Part shown: in pieces, positions 26,701 to 36,790 of the stretch | Layout of the letters: every line of letters begins with the position of its first letter | Position numbering within the stretch: the first letter of the stretch is position 1 | Source of the DNA: Bimastos eiseni | Lineage: Eukaryota > Annelida > Clitellata > Crassiclitellata > Lumbricidae | DNA length: 64,000 nt | Direction of reading: 5' to 3' | NCBI GenBank assembly: GCA_959347315.1 | Contig: OY365809.1 | Span: forward strand, 5,027,647-5,091,646 | Notes under the pieces: generated by a model | What the model was told of the DNA's origin: nothing | The model's database searches: none | What the model saw: only the letters and a program-made list of their open reading frames with translations | Translations under genes and position numbers: made by a program

Positions 26701-29700
26701 GGCCCGACCTTTCACCGGTTGACCATGAGTATATCTGAAGCAGAAACAACAATCATCATCGTTGTCGCCATTGTCATCGCGAAAATCACTATCATTGTTA
26801 TCTCAACGTCACTTTAATCATCGTAGCTGCAATGCCAATAGCAACGTCGCCGTTGTTATAGCGGGTACGGTGATCATCACCATCATCCTCATTAATTGCA
26901 ATAATAATAAAAAAGCCATCATCAACGTTGCGCGATCAGTCATTGTTGATTATTCCACCTGTAGCGAATTCACTTAGCATTACAAAAGCCTTTTAACCTA
27001 TCAACAACATGTCATTTGATCATTATAGATTGATCACGACCAATCAGTCGACTTACTTCGCCGTGACGGTGATGTGCAAGTCAGGTTGAACATCACGTTT
27101 GTTCATATACAGTAGGTAGTAGGTTGGTAGGCTCACCGTTACCTCGATCTTTGGCAAGACTGAAATAGTCGCAACAGTCTCTGAGTCGTTGAGTATTAGA
27201 GCAGTTCTTGCGTGCGTTTACTCTACTGTTTAGTGGTCTGGCCTAATCCAACGACTCGTATAGAGCCGTTATCTCAATGCACAAGGCATTAATAGATAAC
27301 GATTAAAGCGAAACCGTTACCAGTAGTCACGATCAGTTGGGGATGATCAATCGAAATATAGGTTCAATTGCAACGTACGTAAAGCAACAAATCCGCTGTG
27401 CTACACCTTTCAAACACCTTCCGAAGGTAAAATATGTAGGCCTACCCGAATATTTATGTAGCACTTTGTTAGTAACCAGGTATAAGCACTGTCGCAACGC
27501 TTCCCAATTACACGGTATGCTAATACAGCCATACAGAGTCATTAGACTTTTTATAAGTAGCATTACTTATTATTATTATTATTATTTAAAAATATCAATA
27601 ATGAATTGGATGCCAATATTACCGTATTCAGCCACCTGGAACGTCTTTGTGAAAGAGTTGCCCTAAAACAGAAAGAGCCTCAACTCACATTCAGAACAGC
27701 AATATATAGCTTCAAGGTTACGATCCAATATAATGTGCATGCATGTTTCTTGAAAAAGCGCCATTTAAGAACTTGAAATAGTGTCACTTGGGCCATAACT
27801 GACGAAATAGGCCTACCTTCTGAGGTACAATAATGCAATCTATGAGAGAGTATGAGCCAAAAGACGTAAAGATAGATATCACTTTGCATGATAGTATACA
27901 ATATAATAGGTTCATTGTAGACCTATCAACCCAATAATTGGTACAATATTGGATATGGTACCAACATCTGATGGATAGAAATGTGTAATATATCAGTAGG
28001 TGTGAATATATACCATGTCTCAGGTACCTTGGTTGCGATTTATGAGATTTAAAATGTGCTGTGCCATTAGTTGTAACACTAACCCCGGCGATGACAACAA
28101 TTTGCCAATCGCCCAACGGCGTCTGTTCGGAAAGAGGAAGCTTCTGAGAGATAACTCCTGCGAACATAAGAATATGACAGAATTTACATTACAGTAGTCA
28201 AACGAAATTTGTTCAGATGATAATGATGATGATGATGATGATGGTCAGCATCATCGTCGTCGTCACCACCAACCCAGCCACCACCACCATAATTAATCAC
28301 CACAACCACCAGCATTCACCATCACCTTGTTTTAGACTTCTAACCTGTGTCACTTTTCTGTTTCTTCCATTGACTGATCTTGTTGCCAGCTTGATCCTAC
28401 AAGTAAACCGAACCGAATGTCGTCTTTATCTACAAGACTGTAGGCTACAACCAACTACATCAAGCATCAAAGTTCAACTCTCTCTGACTCAAGCGCAATC
28501 AAGGCATGTGAGTTAGCGCAGAACGTATGTTAGTAGCTCATGAAAAAAAACTACTTGATTAAAAATTAGGGTATTAGAACTCCGCCGAATGAGGACCCAA
28601 AGGAAGTGTAATTTTTTAATAACAACCATAACACACATTCAATAACAACAACGAAGGAGCCTTCTCCTTCGTTGTTGTTTTAGGAGGCAGATCCATGGAA
28701 TGAAGCGACACCAGTCCTCCACTTTTTGACCCTGAATAGTAATTTCTTAAGAATATTCTAGTCGAATATAATCTTAACTAGCGAAATAGAAAGGTCAACC
28801 AAATCTTACATTGATAACATTATCGTACGCATACCCTACCCTGCAAGCAGAGCCAAAAACTCTACAATGCTCTTATCATTGCATAATGCTATATATACAA
28901 CACACCCTATGTTTTCAATCAAGATAAATTGTGTGCTCACAAAGACATCGATGTCCACGAATCCTTGATATGGCTTCAGGTCTGGATGAATCACGATTGA
29001 GCGGAACAACACTGGACAAAACGAAGGTAAATGTCAAAAGCCTTTCAGTTCACATTCAGGTGAAAATTACATTTTCTAAAGGTAATTTTATACATATCTG
29101 ACCAACATTACAATTTATTAATTATCTATATACTATTTAGTCAAGAGGATAATTATCACCAGTTTACCAAGACAAGGTAAGTCTAATATGTTATCCATTA
29201 ATCTAATTCCCCTTTAGTCACGCCTAAAATTGGCTCGCCTCTTAGTCTATCAATAAACACCTATTTTTAACCAGGCTAGGCAAATTCCATCTTGTTCACC
29301 TGGATCTTGTCTTTTATATATTTAAAGAATTTGAAAACAGCTATTCAATTCATTACCGTCACTTTCACTACTGCTCACGTTCCAGTACGTTGATTGTCCA
29401 AAGTAGCAATGGCTCGAAAGTTCCGCCACACGCAGTCTAACCAACGACCTATCGCGCCCCACCAGTGACGCCAAACCATCTCTGTAATTTCTGTAAATCA
29501 AGACAGATCATAATCTGCTTGACCTAACTTGTTCTTTGGTTTCTAAATTTTATCACCAATGATGGTAGTTCATTTACCTGTTTGACCTGGTTTGTACATC
29601 GCTTTGTCCGTCTGAACGAATATCGACAGCGTTTTTCGAGTGACGGACACAGAGTGGGAATCGTTGAATATGTGACCCCCGGTTCCATCGGCATAGAGAG

Positions 29701-32700
29701 TGTAGGTTGCCTCGGGCACGAAGTCAGGTATCTAAAAAAGTTATATTAATCCACCGTACTGAAATATCAAGGCATTACAGTATGTACGGTAATTCTTCAT
29801 TATGCAATGCGCTTGGTTCGCATATCCTTGTTCTATTTCCTAGCCTTTAAGCGCGAAGTGTACTGATTCTGAAGTCCTTGACACCGGATCTGAGTACATG
29901 GGGTGGTAGGCTGATTAGACCCAAACTTAAAAACTCCGGATCTGTTAATCCAGGATATAAATTTAATCATCTACACCGGTACCAAGTATTACCCTGGTTG
30001 GCGACATACGTTAACGCCCTTATTTGGTCCACCCTATATAGTATAGATAGGCCCGTGTGCATTTCTCCCTCCGCGCTTTGACGCGAGCTGTCGTTGACAT
30101 TGAGTAACGTTAGATAACATTATCTTTATATCATGCCATCTCGTGTACTAGATCATATTTGTATTGAAACTGTCATTCACTCAATAAAAATTTAAAAAAT
30201 TATATTTCACACCAGTTCTCAGTGTCTGCTCTGGCAGATTCCCACTAATGACGCCATATGCCACAACAGATGCCATGGTATGTAGCCTATGCCATAACTG
30301 CGTTGCCCTCCGCCTGTATCAAGGCTTGAGACATACCAGATTAGCCTGGCACCAACTTGAGATAATGGCACAGTGGCGAAGAGCACGGGTCTGAGTCTCC
30401 CTCAGAGGCAGTTACTGAGTGTGATCTTACACAGGTCCTTCACTCATAATAATATCTCAGCGTCATCAATATTCCCTCGCATGCTCTTGAACTTTTGAAG
30501 TTTGGTAATTTCAAAGACAGCTGTATACATGTATGTATGTATGTATATATGTATGTATGTACGTATGTGTATATCTATGTATGTATGTATGTACGTATGT
30601 ATGTATGTACGTACGTACATACGTACGCATGCATGCATGCATGTATGTATCAGAACACTTAGGCTTAAAGTAACGCATTTCAGTAACCCACATAGGTGTT
30701 GTATTGTACATGCATTAGGCTATACGCCGATGGCGTAGTTCGTGTGTCTCCATTATTTGATTCAGCTCTAATATTGATCTCACACATAATAAGTTATAAG
30801 CCAACTAGAGAAATGAAGTACAATGATAACGTTACCTTTAGTGAAACAATCTTTGCAACACCTGAAAGCAATAGAAAAATAGCTAAATGTGGTGTGTTAG
30901 ATTTGTAGCAGAAGATTAACGGATTTAGATGAGAAGATGAAATGTGTACATATATATACATGTATACATATTCTAACAATAACAATTTTGCTTTTGTTTC
31001 TTCGCCTTATTCTTCGTCTACATCTTCACCACAACATCTTCATAACTTTTGGCTGAACGTGAGTATTTCATTTACATCAGACTTGAGGGCAATAATTTCC
31101 ATAATCCTGCTCTTTTATTCTAAAACTGCAGCAATTAAGTCTTACCCACTAGCTGATGCCTTGGCTATTAGGCGATGCAGTTCTTTAATAGACTCCGAAT
31201 AATTGTTAAGTAAATGCTGTGAACTTAAGCAGTTGATTGGGAGAGTTGCTTGTTCGGTTAGATGAGCGAGGTTACTTGGCAAAAGACTGCCAGTTTACAG
31301 CAGTCCTTCCCAAGGAATTGGTGCTGTGCTATAGTATCTAGATAGAAATTTTGATAGATCGGCTGCAATACAGCACGACCTCGAATAGATTACGTCACTC
31401 TACCTCCTTCCAGGTCTGCTTCGCCTGAGACCAGAACGCCCTCTGCTGACTCCAATCGAAGTCTCAGATTCACAGATGACGTCACATTGTAACAGGTGGC
31501 TGTTACGTTGTAGACGGTAGACACGCGAAAGGCTTTCGGTGCGAGTATCGAGTAGTGCCTATAAATAGTAAGAGTTCAAGAATGACTTACTTCACGAGTA
31601 CGCAGTCTAAAGCAATAAATTTCAATGTATACATGTAGTGTATATTGCTGTAAATTTTGGTCAAGGTCAGTCAAGTGCATTATAAGATAATCTAGAAGGG
31701 ACCTATCCCAAAAAGTGTTCCATCCACACTTACACTGCAACGTGTACCTTTGTACAATTTAATAATCGTCAGATCATCATCTGTTATACTATTACACTAC
31801 CAATCTGCAATATCTACCGACCTAACACATCAGCATCTAACTTTGCAGAGCCCAGTGCTTCCCAGATGATATTTAATTCCTTTCTCTTTGTTGTTGCTAC
31901 CGCGCCCATCAATTCATCCTCACTGGCGGCTTTTACCTCCACGTCGGCAACCCCGCCATTCTATTTGCATTCCAGTTTCCATCCTACATAAGAGCTTTAA
32001 ATGTCATCCAATGGATGACATTTAAACTTATAGCCGGTATACACCCTTGGCTAAAGAGGTGTTAAGTGTTAAACAATGCGTGTCCATTTATTATCAAAAA
32101 AATTCATCTCTTCAATACCTAAGAAAATCGCTTATGAGATCAATTGTTCCTTTTGGTTAGCCAAACAGATCTACCCCAACCATCCTCTATCCGTTAGGAA
32201 GTCAACAACTTATATCCAGCTCCATGCATGTGGGAATAATTGTACAGACTATCTAACCAAGTATGCATGTCTCAAAACTTAAACACCTGTTCAGTCAAGC
32301 ATATAATAATATACGGACTATACACGCCCCAATTATATATATATATACTATATACATATACGTCTATTATATATACATATATACTATATACATATACGTC
32401 TATTATATATATATATATATATATATATACTATATACATATACGTCTATTATATATATATATACTATATACATATACGTCTATTATATATATATATATAT
32501 ATAGTATATACATATATAGTATGCATACATATTCGTATGGGGAGGGGGGCTTATAGCCGGTATACACCCTTGGCTAAAGAGGTGTTATATATATATATAT
32601 ATAGCTGTTGTAAATCAAACGTCTAGCAACACATAGTTGCATGCTATCTTCATCTTTACTCTAAGTAGAAGTAGGCCTGCATTGTATGTGTGTGTTATGC

Positions 32701-33672
32701 AGTTTTGTAATATGTAATAATATGTATGTATTATGTTGGTATGCACTATGTATGTATGATGCATACATGCAGGAATGTGTGTAGGCTACGTATAATACGT
32801 GTGGACTAGGTTTCTGTACTTGCCTACTATAATATTATTAAGATATAATTATTATGTCAATTGACTCTCATCGCTGTTCGTACGTAGCCTACGTGTATAG
32901 GCCAATACGTAACCTCAACCCTAGCCACAGATGAACGCGTTAGATACCACCTATTATGGATGATTCACTGTTTCAAAACAGATGCATACAGTTCAAATGC
33001 CCTATTATGAATAACCCGTGTTATTGTAATGTTATACGGCGCCTAGCGACATCATGTGACAGCCAGAATCAAACGTCACTGACACTTAGAAGAATTAAAC
33101 GATGTCTTTATTATTCTAGTGAGTATTCTAAGAGTAAGGACAAGTTTATTGTGCTGTCATAAATTAAAATCTGAAGTCTACAACTGTCGTAATCTGCATA
33201 GTCAAACATTGTCCGTTTTAATAAGACTCCTTCATTGTTATAAATTATCATAACCGTCTTAAGCTACACTCAATGCTCCATAACTAATTGGCAGTGATTA
33301 GCAAGTTCCTTAATTTATGCTTTCTGCAATTTTCATAGCGTAAAAACTACTTAGTCACATCAAACACGACTGGAGGTAATGTCTGAATTTTTTTATTCCA
33401 CTCGATCTTTAGTTTTCAGTAATAGCCTAGAAGTGCTTAAAACTTATGTATCTCAGGTCTTACATTGCATGAGTCATTCAAGCACGTGCTCATAATGTAC
33501 TTCGACCCGCTAAAGTAGATGCATAAATCAGGTAAACTATTCAGACCACGAGTTAGAACCAATGAGTTAGAACCTAGAGCCACCTGTTTACTTACATGGA
33601 ATCCTGATCGGCTGATCCAGTTCCAAGATACTGAAGGACGAGAACTGAGCTTAGGATAACGCCCAGCAACAT
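6649..33672 (-). CDS. Gene A: complete alpha-2-macroglobulin / thioester-containing protein (36 coding exons)
   Basis: Secreted A2M/TEP/CD109-family protein, expected to trap proteases or tag targets through an internal thioester. Coding exons in transcript order: 33596-33672, 31404-31558, 30836-30861, 29578-29731, 28941-29011, 28345-28396, 28084-28157, 27623-27662, 27057-27159, 26626-26734, 25359-25625, 24480-24713, 23953-24075, 23434-23496, 22891-23094, 21984-22133, 21719-21856, 19132-19204, 18528-18696, 18047-18164, 16969-17082, 15527-15592, 15086-15214, 14742-14889, 13966-14142, 13554-13635, 12928-13090, 12688-12762, 11987-12167, 10594-10811, 9416-9574, 9011-9073, 8630-8736, 7932-8085, 7350-7452, 6649-6737. 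Every junction is GT/AG and phases chain without a break: 4428 nt, 1475 residues plus stop, close to human A2M. Landmarks: [12 protein letters not shown] 126-137, EYVLPK 215-220, RRKR 659-662, FPETWLW 749-755, GCGEQNM 972-978, VIH ending at 1089. No anaphylatoxin domain is seen. An insect-type TEP or CD109 assignment is possible; a phylogeny is needed to choose. Confidence 0.95.
7350..9073 (-). CDS. Gene A exons 32-35: end of CUB and receptor-binding domain
   Basis: Exon 9011-9073 ([14 protein letters not shown]) closes the CUB. Exon 8630-8736 begins LNAIYNVY, the start of the receptor-binding domain, and ends TSCSR. Exon 7932-8085 encodes [18 protein letters not shown] and [16 protein letters not shown], matching the RBD helix and strand of A2M. 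Exon 7350-7452 encodes [20 protein letters not shown] and VYPYYDP. The Cys in TSCSR and the Cys in ETCVE are probably the conserved RBD pair. The donor after YYDP is read at T|GTAGGT, which is also the donor position in gene B. Confidence 0.9.
9416..13635 (-). CDS. Gene A exons 26-31: rest of thioester domain with catalytic His
   Basis: Exon 13554-13635 encodes [19 protein letters not shown], a signature of the thioester domain. Exon 12928-13090 encodes the helix [12 protein letters not shown] and ends with GRVIHTDMQ, placing His1089 116 residues after Cys973; the next exon (12688-12762) opens [15 protein letters not shown]3 has its catalytic His at the same spacing. Exons 11987-12167 ([17 protein letters not shown]), 10594-10811 ([22 protein letters not shown]) and 9416-9574 ([16 protein letters not shown]) complete the toroid and return to the CUB. 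Confidence 0.93.
10055..10115 (-). repeat. LINE 3' terminus (GGCGCTATATAAAT plus ATTGAATGATTG tail)
   Basis: The + strand reads ATTCATTCAATAAATTTATA then TAGCGCC, the reverse complement of the GGCGCTATATAA end with an (ATTGAATG)-type tail. It matches the end of the element at 60615-60800. It lies between gene A exons 30 and 31; upstream element sequence was not recognised. Confidence 0.5.
13966..14142 (-). CDS. Gene A exon 25: thioester exon (GCGEQNM)
   Basis: Residues 953-1011. It encodes [20 protein letters not shown] then CGEQNM, so the thioester-forming Cys973 and Gln976 are intact and in the usual context (L-x-M-P-x-GCGEQNM). In this family the Cys thiol and Gln side chain form a beta-cysteinyl-gamma-glutamyl bond that is exposed on cleavage and acylates nearby targets. 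The rest ([11 protein letters not shown]) is the first helix pair of the alpha/alpha toroid. The exon is flanked by CT-rich introns and ends at phase 1. Confidence 0.96.
14470..14535 (-). repeat. LINE 3' terminus with ATTGATTG tail
   Basis: The + strand reads CAATCAATCAATCAAATATA then CTTGATATAGCGCCCC, a LINE 3' end in reverse with a tetranucleotide tail. It lies in the gene A intron between the thioester exon (13966-14142) and exon 14742-14889. Only the terminus is recognisable. Confidence 0.5.
14742..18164 (-). CDS. Gene A exons 20-24: MG7 and first part of CUB
   Basis: Exon 18047-18164 encodes [18 protein letters not shown] and FGISP, matching the start of MG7. Exon 16969-17082 encodes [20 protein letters not shown] then EE, the strongly conserved MG7 core of A2M, C3 and TEPs. 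Exons 15527-15592 and 15086-15214 continue through the CUB ([26 protein letters not shown]). Exon 14742-14889 begins PEGIQQQYS, the linker preceding the thioester domain, and ends phase 1 with LTVI before GD-L-M-GPS. Confidence 0.9.
15655..16615. repeat. Two GGGTCGG-rich segments
   Basis: At 15655-15790 and 16518-16605 the + strand is built from imperfect GGGTCGG / GGATCGG repeats, both in the same orientation, about 0.8 kb apart in the gene A intron between exons 15527-15592 and 16969-17082. They could be internal repeats of a single unrecognised transposon or two decayed copies of one satellite-like unit. No clean unit length was established. Confidence 0.55.
18528..19204 (-). CDS. Gene A exons 18-19: bait region and FPETWLW
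   Basis: Exon 19132-19204 encodes [16 protein letters not shown], the strand that follows the variable MG6 insert. Exon 18528-18696 starts at residue 705 and encodes a low-complexity bait region of about 45 residues rich in Pro, Ala, Gly, Asp and Lys/Arg, with an internal repeat [14 protein letters not shown] at 723-736, and ends in the near-universal FPETWLW at 749-755. Bait regions are the flexible segments proteases cut; R728 and K734 within the repeat are candidate trypsin-like cleavage sites. The exon ends at phase 2 (GTATTG donor), joining to ADGKVTIQV. Confidence 0.9.
20540..21120 (-). mobile_element. Degraded LINE reverse transcriptase 3' fragment in a gene A intron
   Basis: On the minus strand, shifted frames encode [35 protein letters not shown] with [11 protein letters not shown], then [10 protein letters not shown]. 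These correspond to the conserved LINE series H-L-R-x-I-R, S-R-x-D-Y-C-N, Q-N-x-A-A-R-L and L-H-W-L-P-V. Frameshifts and stops show it is dead. The 3' part resembles 41820-42120, so both are copies of one family. Confidence 0.75.
21719..21856 (-). CDS. Gene A exon 17: MG6 segment with RRKR furin-type site
   Basis: A phase 0-0 exon of 46 codons encoding residues 635-680. It contains [13 protein letters not shown], so a basic RRKR motif at 659-662 is followed by Ser and an aromatic IWWP stretch. R-x-K/R-R is the recognition motif of furin-like convertases. In complement C3 a tetrabasic site in the corresponding part of MG6 separates beta and alpha chains. Here no anaphylatoxin domain follows; the next exons lead into the bait region. 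Proteolytic use of the site is an inference. Gene B's equivalent exon lies outside the window. Confidence 0.88.
21984..27662 (-). CDS. Gene A exons 8-16: MG3 to early MG6
   Basis: Exons 27623-27662 and 27057-27159 join to make the FQVAEYVLPKIEV motif that begins MG3. Exon 26626-26734 gives [14 protein letters not shown], a conserved MG3 element. Exons 25359-25625, 24480-24713, 23953-24075 and 23434-23496 cover MG4-MG5 and contain several N-x-S/T sequons, as in NVTS and NATV. Exon 22891-23094 has the RGNILL start and [16 protein letters not shown] strand typical of MG5/MG6. Exon 21984-22133 has [14 protein letters not shown], the A2M/C3 strand just before the MG6 insert. From exon 11 onward the phases are 0, which makes the joins unambiguous. 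Confidence 0.88.
24911..25098. repeat. 28-bp AT-rich tandem repeat, about 6.5 copies
   Basis: Units starting at 24911, 24939, 24967, 24995, 25023, 25051 and 25079 repeat TACATAAATTATTACATATT plus ATTATTAT with essentially no divergence. It is in the gene A intron between the exons at 24480-24713 and 25359-25625. The unit identity implies recent expansion. Confidence 0.93.
28084..31558 (-). CDS. Gene A exons 2-7: macroglobulin domains MG1-MG2
   Basis: Exon 2 (31404-31558) carries the MG1 start ([13 protein letters not shown]). Exon 3 (30836-30861) is a 26-bp microexon, VAKIVSLK. Exon 4 (29578-29731) ends in [16 protein letters not shown], the hallmark of the MG1/MG2 junction. Exon 5 (28941-29011) gives [12 protein letters not shown], exon 6 (28345-28396) gives [10 protein letters not shown], and exon 7 (28084-28157) gives [16 protein letters not shown]. 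These match the order of A2M-family MG1 and MG2 motifs. Exon 7 is taken to end at the GTTAGT donor next to 28084; reading on to a later GT at 28027 would break the junction with exon 8. Confidence 0.9.
28644..28679. repeat. 16-bp hairpin with 4-nt loop
   Basis: AACAACAACGAAGGAG, loop CCTT, then CTCCTTCGTTGTTGTT, a perfect 16-bp stem. It is in the gene A intron between exons 28345-28396 and 28941-29011. It may be the end of a small inverted-repeat element or a fold in the pre-mRNA; no partner terminus was found. Confidence 0.9.
30365..30460 (+). repeat. Possible SINE fragment
   Basis: GGCACAGTGGCGAAGAGCAC followed by GGGTCTGAGTCTC and later ACACAGGTCCTTCACTC has the layout of the SINE family in this window (tRNA-like head, then GGTCCTT-like body). 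It is in an intron of gene A. Similarity was judged by eye and is weak. Confidence 0.35.
30515..30650. repeat. GTAT/TACG tetranucleotide microsatellite
   Basis: An imperfect ATGTATGT array with GTAC and GCAT variants in a gene A intron. Open frames of alternating Tyr, Val, His and Met run through it on both strands and have no coding meaning. Confidence 0.9.
32029..32587. repeat. 38-bp direct repeats flanking a TA-rich tandem array
   Basis: A 38-bp sequence beginning CTTATAGCCGGTATACACCC is present exactly at about 32027-32065 and again at about 32549-32587. Between them lies a TA-rich array (32336-32520) of roughly 30-bp units containing TATACATATACGTCTATTA. The first copy adjoins a 15-bp inverted repeat with a 1-bp spacer at 31996-32026. 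All of it is in the first introns region of gene A, between exon 1 and exon 2. Confidence 0.85.
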
Positions 33673-33713
33673 TGTGGCGCTCCTAGCGGTCGACTGAGCG
33701 TCTGCTGATCACG
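33596..33713 (-). CDS. Gene A exon 1: start codon and signal peptide
   Basis: The start ATG is at 33672-33670. The first residues, [17 protein letters not shown] followed by TGSA and DQDS, form a classical signal peptide with likely cleavage after Ala21, so the product is secreted. The exon ends with a GTAAGT donor at phase 2. Just upstream of the ATG there is a CT-rich tract and CAG at about 33714-33725, a good acceptor, so the coding exon probably starts at 33713 in the 5' UTR and a non-coding first exon lies further upstream. I could not locate that exon or the promoter. Confidence 0.88.
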
Positions 33714-33954
33714 CTGGAAAAGGAGAGCAGATGCAATAACAACTTAGACTGAATATGCAAGTTAGCAGGTATCCGTTATACTTGCACACGTGCATCATGC
33801 TCTATGAATCGATTAAATACTATTTAACAGTATTATAAACTCACGCTCGTGTAAGAGACAGACAATAATAATAATTAGTCAGACATGCATATTATGTACA
33901 TGAAGCAATACACCTGTGTTCTGATATTGCTCTAAATTTCGGGTATGCGCAAGG

Positions 33955-34100
33955 CCATACGAAAGAAGACTGCGAGTGAGGGACTTGCCCAAAGTTCCTA
34001 AACAGTAATTAACCAGCTGAGGGAGGTGATCGAAACTGTATCATATATAGCATCTCACGCAAAGCGCTCTGGCTAATCGATCACTGTGCCCCACCATCGA
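33955..34100 (-). repeat. Degenerate tRNA-derived SINE, minus strand
   Basis: The + strand contains GAGGGACTTGCCCAAAGTTC then CTAAACAGT, and ends CGATCACTGTGCCCCACC, the reverse of the SINE head and body seen at 4915-5030. Box B is poorly conserved. It lies about 280 bp upstream of the gene A start codon and may overlap its promoter or 5' UTR region. Confidence 0.5.
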
Positions 34101-35887
34101 AATACATTATCAAATATGGCAAACTATTAGGATGTTCGGTCTTAAGAATAATAGAGAACTTGTCCTCGCGAAGTGGTGACAGGTGCGGATGAAGAAAGTG
34201 GCCCAGAATCTGTCCTATCTGGACGATCTGGAGCTATCCATCTGATCGAGCATACAGTGAGCTTCTTCTGAGTATCTGCCATCTTTTGAATCTTATTGCA
34301 TTTCACTAGAGCAGGGCCTATATAGAACCATTGCACTTTTCGGCAGGGCTTCATCCTGTGGTCACAAATCTTCTACCCCGCATAGAATCATCCTATGCCG
34401 ATTAAGTAAGCATACAGTGCAGATGACTCCCAACATTTCTCACTTTCACCTCCGACTCCTCTTTTCTTATTCTGACCTTTACATGGCTGTTACATGGGCC
34501 AGTGTAGAGAGCGCCTCTAAGTATAAATTTTAATGGGCGCTATTTAGATGCTCGATTACATTACTTGGACGAAAATCAGCTTCATTGACCTTGATTTTAT
34601 TCAGACTCGATCTACAATCCTCCTCACTTCTCCAAAGTCCTTCAAAAGACACAATTGATCTACTGTGTATATATATACAATTCCAAAATATCAAAACTCA
34701 TCAACTAATAACATCCATTCATCACTAAACCTGAAACCCACGCGCAAACTTGATGGCTTAAATCGTATCAATTGCACTCAAATCATCCCCCGTCGCCTGA
34801 AACAAGCACAGTTCTGTTCTTAATAGACTTCTAATTTTAAAATATCGATACAACAACCAACTTCTTTCAGCCAAAGTGCGTCATCTGTCACCTCTTAATT
34901 CAACCAAATAATTATTCATCTAACTTTTGAATATTTGGTAACAATGGTGTTCTTCATCGTGGCTTCTCTCACTCCTGTCAAACCCTCTCCCATATTCATC
35001 CAGTCTCTTACAAAGGTTTCCTTTCTCCGTCTCTCATTACACATCTTCATCAAAATCACCAGATATATGCAATCCGAGACTTCCCCTTCAGACGAAAACA
35101 GTGACACAACTTTGCCATTTATAGGCCAATATATTATAGACATTATGTATATCCGACTTCCTTACACGTGCTTACACTCGACAAGCTCATTTCCTCATCA
35201 TCTATACTGAGCAGGACTGCATATCTTGGGAAGCGGATGGCGACGGGACGGAATTTCCTCGCAATTATTGAGTTTGAGGTGGGAAGGTGAAAGAGAAATT
35301 CCTAGTATCTTACCCCCATATACTATTCTGAGTTGTTTTGTTTTTACGAGTTGTCTCAATCATCAAAAAGCCTTCTTTGGCGAATATACGATTTTTTGGA
35401 CAAATGCTAGATTGTCTTTCAGATTCTGTGCCGGGTCGTACCATACGAAAAGGTTACTGGTGCTTTGAGTAGGAGTCTAGGAGAACGGTAGCAGATGTGC
35501 ATTTGGGTGTTGAAATAATTATTTATTTCCTTCTTCGATTATCCAAAAGTATGGACGATTTGACGTCGTTGTTACAATATTTCAATCTTAGAGTGGGCGA
35601 TTTGATATAATTGACCAGCCTCATGCAGGGAGAAGAGAAGGGCATTCGAACTGAGCACAGATGATAAATACAGTTATAACATAAGGCATGACTCATAGGC
35701 CACAGAGGCTCATGCAGTGCGTGGGCTTCAGAAGAAGAAAAAGACCGACAGGTATACAGACAGCTGCAGACAGACAAACAGACAGACGGACGGACAGACA
35801 GATGAAGCAGTTCGCAATGTTGAAACTTGATAGGCCTTTATATTGGGCACAAGGAGACTTCTATTGCCGAAGTTTATCGTTGTCTGA

Positions 35888-35901
35888 CTTTTTTTTCTCT
35901 C

Positions 35902-35950
<49 letters not shown>

Positions 35951-35957
35951 GTCTGTC
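35888..35957. repeat. CT microsatellite
   Basis: About 70 bp of CTCTCTGTCTCT repeats, preceded by an ACAGACAGACGG array at 35750-35800. Intergenic, upstream of gene A. Another CT tract is at 53879-53910 and a CTGT/CTCT tract at 61136-61190. Confidence 0.92.
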
Positions 35958-36211
35958 CTCTAGATCCGTCTCCCAACTCCAAAATAATAATCTTCCCTTA
36001 TACCTATTATAACCTATATAAAGAGGCCGGAAAAATTAAAATTATATTAAAATCAATATTTTGCAATCATGTCATTCATTAAACTGTAAAATTGGCTGCC
36101 GATGGCGACACAATTTTTCTTTTTGCATAATCTGCAGAGATCCTACCAATTCCTCTACCCTCCATTCTTGGCTTCTTACCAACTGCTGCTTTCCTACATA
36201 TGTAACAACGC

Positions 36212-36390
36212 TGTATATATATATATATATATTATATACAGCGTTCTTCTATTCTGTGATAGATGATAGATGTAAATGGTATAAGCCCAAACGCCGCGTT
36301 AGGGCTTCTGTGTGGCGATGAGCAATAATATTTCAGATATTTATACTACATTATATTGAACTGTTTTATTTGTTCTCTGACAAGATAGTT

Positions 36391-36429
<39 letters not shown>

Positions 36430-36790
36430 AATAACTGATTCTGTGAACATGTTGAACACTGCTTGCAGAGGAAATGTTATCCTGTACAACTTTCACCACT
36501 CTTTGCGCATTTTTTATTATTACCTGAGTGTCTCAACACTTATATATATATATATATTTATATATATATTAACGCCCACAGCTCGACTAAATGGATCGAC
36601 TCAGTTCCACGCACCAAAATCTCGCAATTCTCGATAATTGCTTTGGCAAACATATACGATATTTGGTACTCGAGAGTCATCCATGAGGACAAACTATACT
36701 TGATTTGGCTACCAGTATCAAAGGATATATATATATATATACATATATTATATGTATATATATATATGTACATGTACATATATATACATC
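36212..36790. repeat. Cluster of TA microsatellites
   Basis: Pure or near-pure TA runs at about 36214-36232, 36395-36427, 36540-36570 and 36726-36785 within 600 bp of intergenic DNA. The short open frames seen here are alternating Tyr-Ile strings with no coding meaning. Further TA runs occur at 8457-8480, 23746-23777, 51319-51415 and 54780-54797. Confidence 0.9.

Noticed and set aside
28028..28083. Longer version of gene A exon 7
   Set aside because: Reading on to a GT near 28027 changes the phase to 2 and does not join exon 8; the GTTAGT donor at 28083 restores [16 protein letters not shown].
34142..34354. Open frame upstream of gene A as an extra 5' coding exon
   Set aside because: The signal peptide and ATG at 33672 give a complete N-terminus; the upstream frame has no matching motif or supported splice junction.
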